From Albifimbria verrucaria (taxonomy: Eukaryota; Ascomycota; Sordariomycetes; Hypocreales; Stachybotryaceae): DNA of 64,000 nt. The DNA is taken from assembly GCA_020081605.1 (NCBI GenBank), contig JAHREC010000062.1, forward strand, positions 4,893,758-4,957,757, written 5' to 3'. The notes beneath the pieces were generated by a model, which ran no database searches, was not told the origin of the DNA, and saw nothing but the letters and a program-made list of their open reading frames with translations. Positions 59,899 to 64,000 of this stretch are shown piece after piece (within the stretch, counting starts at the first letter, position 1; each line of letters starts with the position of its first letter). Position numbers and translations under genes: made by a program.

Positions 59899-61667
59899 TT
59901 ACCTATGGGCCAATCCAATATTTGGTATTGCACCCTTATCGCCCGGCAACACAGCATTCAAAAAAACACCCACAATTGCAGCGATGACAAAAGGTGTCTC
60001 AACAGCCAGATTAATGCCTTGCTGAAAACCTACAAGGTTGACGTTTGATCCTTCATAGTCTAATATGCTTGCGAACCAATCCGGCTGGCAGATGTCCATA
60101 AAACCAATTCCTAGTGCCACAGTAAGGATGAAGCGGTCCCGTCGTGTCCATGGAATGAGAGCGAGGACGCGAATACCAGCAACAGCGATAGTGCTGAAGA
60201 GGAAGACTTGCATCCCACCAAGAACAGAAGGCGGTATGGACGCAAATACAGCCCCGAATTTGGCAGCGATACCCATGAGAACCAAGAATCCGCTAGCTGC
60301 CCAGCCAGCACGACGGGATGCGCAGCCCGTGAGGACAATGACACCATTGTTACCCGCTTGGGCAACCATTGGCGGACCAGTTGCGAGGGCGCTGAAGAAG
60401 CTTCCAAGTCCATCGCAAAGAATGCCGCCTTGAATTCTGCTGTTGAACTCGGTGCCCTCAATGGCCACATCAGAGAGCTCGGCCGTCGCCAAGATATCGG
60501 GAATGCAGCTGACAGCCTGGCAGGCGAACATGATGATCATGGGAAGGACTAGTGCACCATCTACAGACAGGCTGAATGTATGCACCCAGAGGAATGTACC
60601 GCCTGGTGCTTGATCAATCTGCTCAGTTGACCAGTATCCTGTAGCCCCGGAGATGGTGCAGCCTACAGCCAGACCGATAATGACAGACGCGGAACGCATG
60701 AGTGGAGCTCCAATAGTCTCAATGATGATAATGGAAACAAAAACACTGAATCCAAGGCCAATCAACTTGGGATCGCCCCACGGAAGAGGTCTTGGGGCAG
60801 CGGTATTCGGGCAAAGTGCGTAAAACCCGACTCCACCGTGGCAATTGGAGCTGCCGCCCCAGTTTTGCAGACCGTTACCGATCAGGTAGACACCGATGAG
60901 GGTGAGCAGACTACCTGTGATGAGCTTGGGGAAGAGCTTGTTGAGCGTCTTGGGTGGGATGAAAGCCATGCCTATCTGGATCCAAACACAGCAGAGCATT
61001 GTTCCTAAGCAGGCGCCCCAGGCGTCAGGACAAGATTCCTGCGTGCCGTCCTCGGAAACGGGACAGGTTCCAGATCTGTAACGCAGCGCAGCGTAGTTGA
61101 AGACAATGGGGAGGATGTCGAATGTGGGGCCAACCACAGAAAGTAAACCTGTTCCTACAAAGAAGGGCGTTTTCATTATGTGCAAGCGGGTTACCTGCAG
61201 CGCTGTGGCAATTCCCGTGGTGATGAACGCTGTTGATACGAGATATGAAGTCATGTTCGGCTCAAACTTGAACGCGCCAGAAGCGATAGCGAGGGGTGGT
61301 GAGACAATGGAGCCGATCATGGTCAAGGCATGCTGCAGGCCAAGAAGAATTGTGAGCAAAATAGGCACACGGTCATTGAGACCATAGAATGGGGCCTTGT
61401 AGTCCTTGTATTTCTTGTTCAGAGGCCAGATATTGGGAGTTATGAGATACATGTAGTCCTGATGCTTGTTAGAAGGTATCCCTGATTGCTACCCATGGTG
61501 TGAGAGCATACATAGTCTCCAATCCAGCCATCGCGGGTCAGAAAAGTGTCTTTAAACTCCGCGACCATGTTTTGCCAATTGCTCGTTGTGGTCACGCCTT
61601 GGCCGAGCGACGGCGCGTAGCTCGCTTCTGGAGAAGTCGACTTTTGCTCCATGACACCGATGGCCAT
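59899..61667 (-). CDS. nucleobase-ascorbate (purine/xanthine-uric acid type) permease
   Basis: Two exons, 61512-61667 and 59899-61458, 571 residues, no frame break. The start MAIGVMEQK at 61667 is preferred over the in-frame ATG at 61712. TFLTRDGWIGDYDY, spanning the intron, is the cytoplasmic N-terminus of UapA/UapC-type carriers. The QH motif in TM1 (LLGLQHALTMIGS), TPFFVGTGLLSVVGPTFD, NWGGSSNC and about 14 membrane segments follow. The NAT signature region reads AQAGNNGVIVLTGCASR. The first signature position (normally Gln, Glu or Pro) is Gly, and the last (Arg/Lys/Gly) is Gly. The Gln there contacts substrate in UapA, so specificity may differ. It is a proton-coupled plasma-membrane importer of purines or related heterocycles, divergent from a deaminase. 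Confidence 0.93.
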
Positions 61668-62278
61668 AGTGCCTCGTCTATGCGTTGCACGTTGACACGG
61701 CTTCAAAGTCAATTTTCAAGTGAGGGTGGCAAAGCCCATTGAGGGTCTTAAAACATTGTACAAAATAACCAGTTTTTCTGCGCTCGGAGACTCAAATATT
61801 GCCACAGACCGTGGTGAACCCAGCCAGGTCGGGACGCAGCATATAAACACCTGTGGCTGCAGATGAATTTGCTGGCATTGAGATTAGCACATGGCATGGG
61901 GGTTGATAAGATGTCTGAGGGCCCGTAGATACGGATAGTGTATTCTGACATGGTCAATTGGTGTGAGATATGAATAGGTAGTCTGTCCCTGTATGGGTGA
62001 CGGTTACGGCCGCGCCGGGGAAATACCGAGACAGTGAGATAGCGAGATCGGCCGAGCGCCCGCGCACGTCTGGTAGTGACTGATTATGAGCGATTGTCAT
62101 GATAGGCTTGATACATAGACTGTCTGTTCGGTGTTACCGCGATTCTCAGTCCCTCTTCCCTAGCGGGTTTTAAGGGCGCGGATCAAAAACGCCCACATCG
62201 CGCACGTCTTGGAGCGCTGGCCGGCTCGTTCAGCATGTCTCGCCCCATCCACAATCTACGATCACTATTTCAACCACC
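61668..62278. promoter_or_regulatory. bidirectional promoter with GATA sites
   Basis: 611 bp shared by the permease and the amidohydrolase. It contains HGATAR sites for AreA/NIT2-type nitrogen regulators: TGATAA 61904-61909, AGATAG 62037-62042 and TGATAG 62100-62105. An 8-bp palindrome TCGGCCGA lies at 62048-62055; its half-sites equal those of the purine regulator UaY (TCGG/CCGA), but the usual 6-base spacer is absent. This fits nitrogen-controlled co-expression. Confidence 0.55.
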
Positions 62279-63798
62279 ATGCCCAAAGCTCAGTATCCTA
62301 AAGAGGCCCACCCATGCCTTTTAATTCACGCCACCATCATCACCCTCAACAAAGACCGGGAGGTCATTCTGGATGGTGCACTCATTACACGCGACAGCCA
62401 CATCATAGCAGTCGGCAAGACATCAGAGATCCTTGCCAACCATCAAACCTCATCGCCGAGCATCCGAATCATTGACTGCACCGGCAGAATCATCATCCCG
62501 GGCCTGGTCAATACGCATGCACACCTGGCGCAGTCACTCCTCCGAGGACTGGCCGAGAACTTGAACCTCCATGACTGGCTCTGCGACGCAATATGGCCTC
62601 TGGAAGCCAACTACGCTGAAGAGGACGGCTATGTGGCGGCTATGCTGACAATTGCGGAGATGCTCAAGACAGGAACAACATGTTTCCTAGAAGCCATGCT
62701 CACGCACAGAAGTGGACTTGACAATGTTGTTCGGGCTGTCGAAGAGACTGGGATTCGGGCCTGTTTGGTATGTATGCATGCCACATAATATTGTCTCTCA
62801 AGGCAGTAGCTGATAAAAAGACCAGGGCAAACTGGTGAAGGCAGCAGAGACTAATGCAGATCTGAATCTGCAGGATGCCAGGGACCGCGATGTCGCTTCC
62901 ATGTCTCTCTCCTCAGCCGTGGCTGCCCACGAGAAATACCACGGTACCAGCAACGACAGGCTGCACATATGGCTATCCGCCGGAACACCCAGGGTTCTCC
63001 CAGCTCGGCGCATGCAGCCATTGGTGATGCGGCACGAAAGCATGACATTGGCCTCACCATGCACTGCGCCGAGGCTCCGAAAGACCTTGAGATATACCGC
63101 GATTATTACGAGTGCAGTCCGCTTCAATTCTGCAAAGCCACCAACCTGACTGGTGCTAAAAGCGTCTTCGCGCATGTTGTCCATCCGGATCAAAGCGTGG
63201 GGACTTTGACATTCTCCGTGAGAGCAAGAGCACCGTCAGTCACAACCCCACCAGCAATCTCAAGCTCGGGTCAGGCGTCGCGCCCATACCAGACATGCTG
63301 GCCGCAGGTGTCAATGTGGCCCTGGGAACGGACGGGGCACCATGCAACAACTCATACGACATGTTTCGCGAGATGCATCTGGCCTCGATACTGCATTGCG
63401 GGGTGCGGCATGAAGCGTCGCTGGTCGACGCCTATCAAGTGCTTGAGATGGCGACCATGAACGGCGCTCGTGCTTTGGGCCTGGAGCATCAGATAGGAAG
63501 CTTGGATGTCGGGAAGAAGGCAGACATTGTAGTTGTTGACCCCAAGGACGTATCGGCAGCACCCTGGGACCCAGATCAGATTGCCTCAGGTGGTATGGAT
63601 CCTGTTACCGTATTGGTGCATGGCACCGGCGCTCAAGTCGACACAGTTCTCGTTGATGGTCATGTGCTGGTAGATAGCGGGAAACTGGTGTATCTTGATG
63701 AGGACATAATTATGACCCGAGCTAGGGAGGCGATTGCCTCCATTCGAAGCAGAAGTGGTGTCTGCGCTCGCCCACATGCGCAAGTCAAATACATATAG
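62279..63798 (+). CDS. amidohydrolase / heterocycle deaminase (TRZ/ATZ type)
   Basis: Two exons, 62279-62767 and 62826-63798, 487 residues. Amidohydrolase landmarks are LIHATIITLNKDREVILDGAL, then GLVNTHAHLAQSLLRGL with the metal-binding HxH, LKTGTTCFLE, GLTMHCAEAP with His and Glu, HNPTSNLKLGSGVAPIPDMLAAGVNVALGTDG (split here by frame) with the metal-binding Asp, ARALGLEHQIGSLDVGKKADIVVVD at the end. This is the subfamily of 8-oxoguanine, S-adenosylhomocysteine and triazine deaminases. Frame breaks lie at 62992-62994 (GGG) and 63199-63202 (GGGG); one base each restores exact length. It is probably cytosolic and hydrolyses an amino or amide group on a ring taken up by the neighbouring permease. 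Confidence 0.88.
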
Positions 63799-63831
63799 GC
63801 ACCTCACTCACAATCTAATACGTTCTGATTG

Positions 63832-64000
63832 CTATCCCAGAACGCCATGGTAGAAAACAAATAATTCAGGGACAGCCGTACGGGTGAACTCGACATGGCT
63901 GAGATAATCGTTGGCGCCAACGAGTGGCTTGGAGTTAGCAAGAGGAAAAACTATCGAACAGATACTGGCTATCAAATCCAATCTCAGCTGGAAGAAGATC
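63832..64000 (-). CDS. possible 3' end of a gene running off the window
   Basis: A minus-strand frame is open from the window edge at 64000 to TAG at 63832-63834 (55 codons), with protein-like sequence (PLVGANDYLSHVEFTRTAVP). No domain is recognised. It may be the end of a third gene of the nitrogen-related group or a chance frame. Confidence 0.3.
   Translation of the reverse strand, partial: IFFQLRLDLIASICSIVFPLANSKPLVGANDYLSHVEFTRTAVPELFVFYHGVLG

Noticed and set aside
1..64000. CRISPR array, rRNA genes, bacterial operons or complete transposons
   Set aside because: None seen; introns and gene families are fungal, and no terminal repeats or transposase domains were recognised.

Overview
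This window is nuclear DNA of a filamentous ascomycete, probably a Sordariomycete-type mould. The basis is short GT-AG introns (about 45-175 bp) with fungal branch sites, Zn2Cys6 regulators, a fungal P450, an Egh16/GAS1-type secreted protein and a UapA-type purine permease. Gene bodies alternate with AT-rich gene-poor DNA holding decayed relics, as in accessory or subtelomeric regions. The species cannot be named from the sequence.

Left block (2.7-24 kb): a secreted protein with 24 cysteines (2770-3375). Then come scattered tailoring-type genes: an EthD-like protein with an in-frame amber codon (4045-4389), a SAM methyltransferase (6211-7145) divergent from an MFS exporter (7741-9599), an NTF2/SnoaL-like protein (11625-12207), a broken zinc-finger regulator (12674-14425), an epoxide hydrolase-type alpha/beta hydrolase (14995-16228), a second Zn2Cys6 regulator (16903-18561), an SDR relic and a P450 (20813-22484). 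No PKS, NRPS or terpene synthase is present, so this looks like a tailoring cluster without a backbone gene. A three-exon 68-residue cysteine-rich secreted peptide follows (23543-23863).

Middle (25-31 kb): a GC-rich stretch leading to an Egh16/GAS1-family secreted protein (26931-27725), then 3 kb of AT-rich DNA with a remnant of another small secreted protein gene.

Right block (30.8-59.5 kb): a probable GH106 alpha-L-rhamnosidase, three type-B carboxylesterases, two GH3 beta-glucosidases (one without and one with a signal peptide), a Dal5/ACS-type MFS permease and a Zn2Cys6 regulator. Together they could deacylate, derhamnosylate and deglucosylate a plant glycoside and import the product. 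This reading is inferred from gene content only.

End (59.9-64 kb): a purine permease and an amidohydrolase (deaminase) diverge from one 611-bp promoter with GATA sites, which suggests a purine or heterocycle salvage pair under nitrogen control.

A feature of the whole window: most long genes carry one or more frame breaks, and nearly all can be explained by one or two bases missing from a homopolymer. Allowing for these gives continuous family-like proteins whose exon phases and total lengths work out exactly. This points to base-calling undercalls rather than mass gene death. A few true in-frame stops (all CAG/CAA/CGA to stop, i.e. C-to-T) are a separate class that could be real decay.
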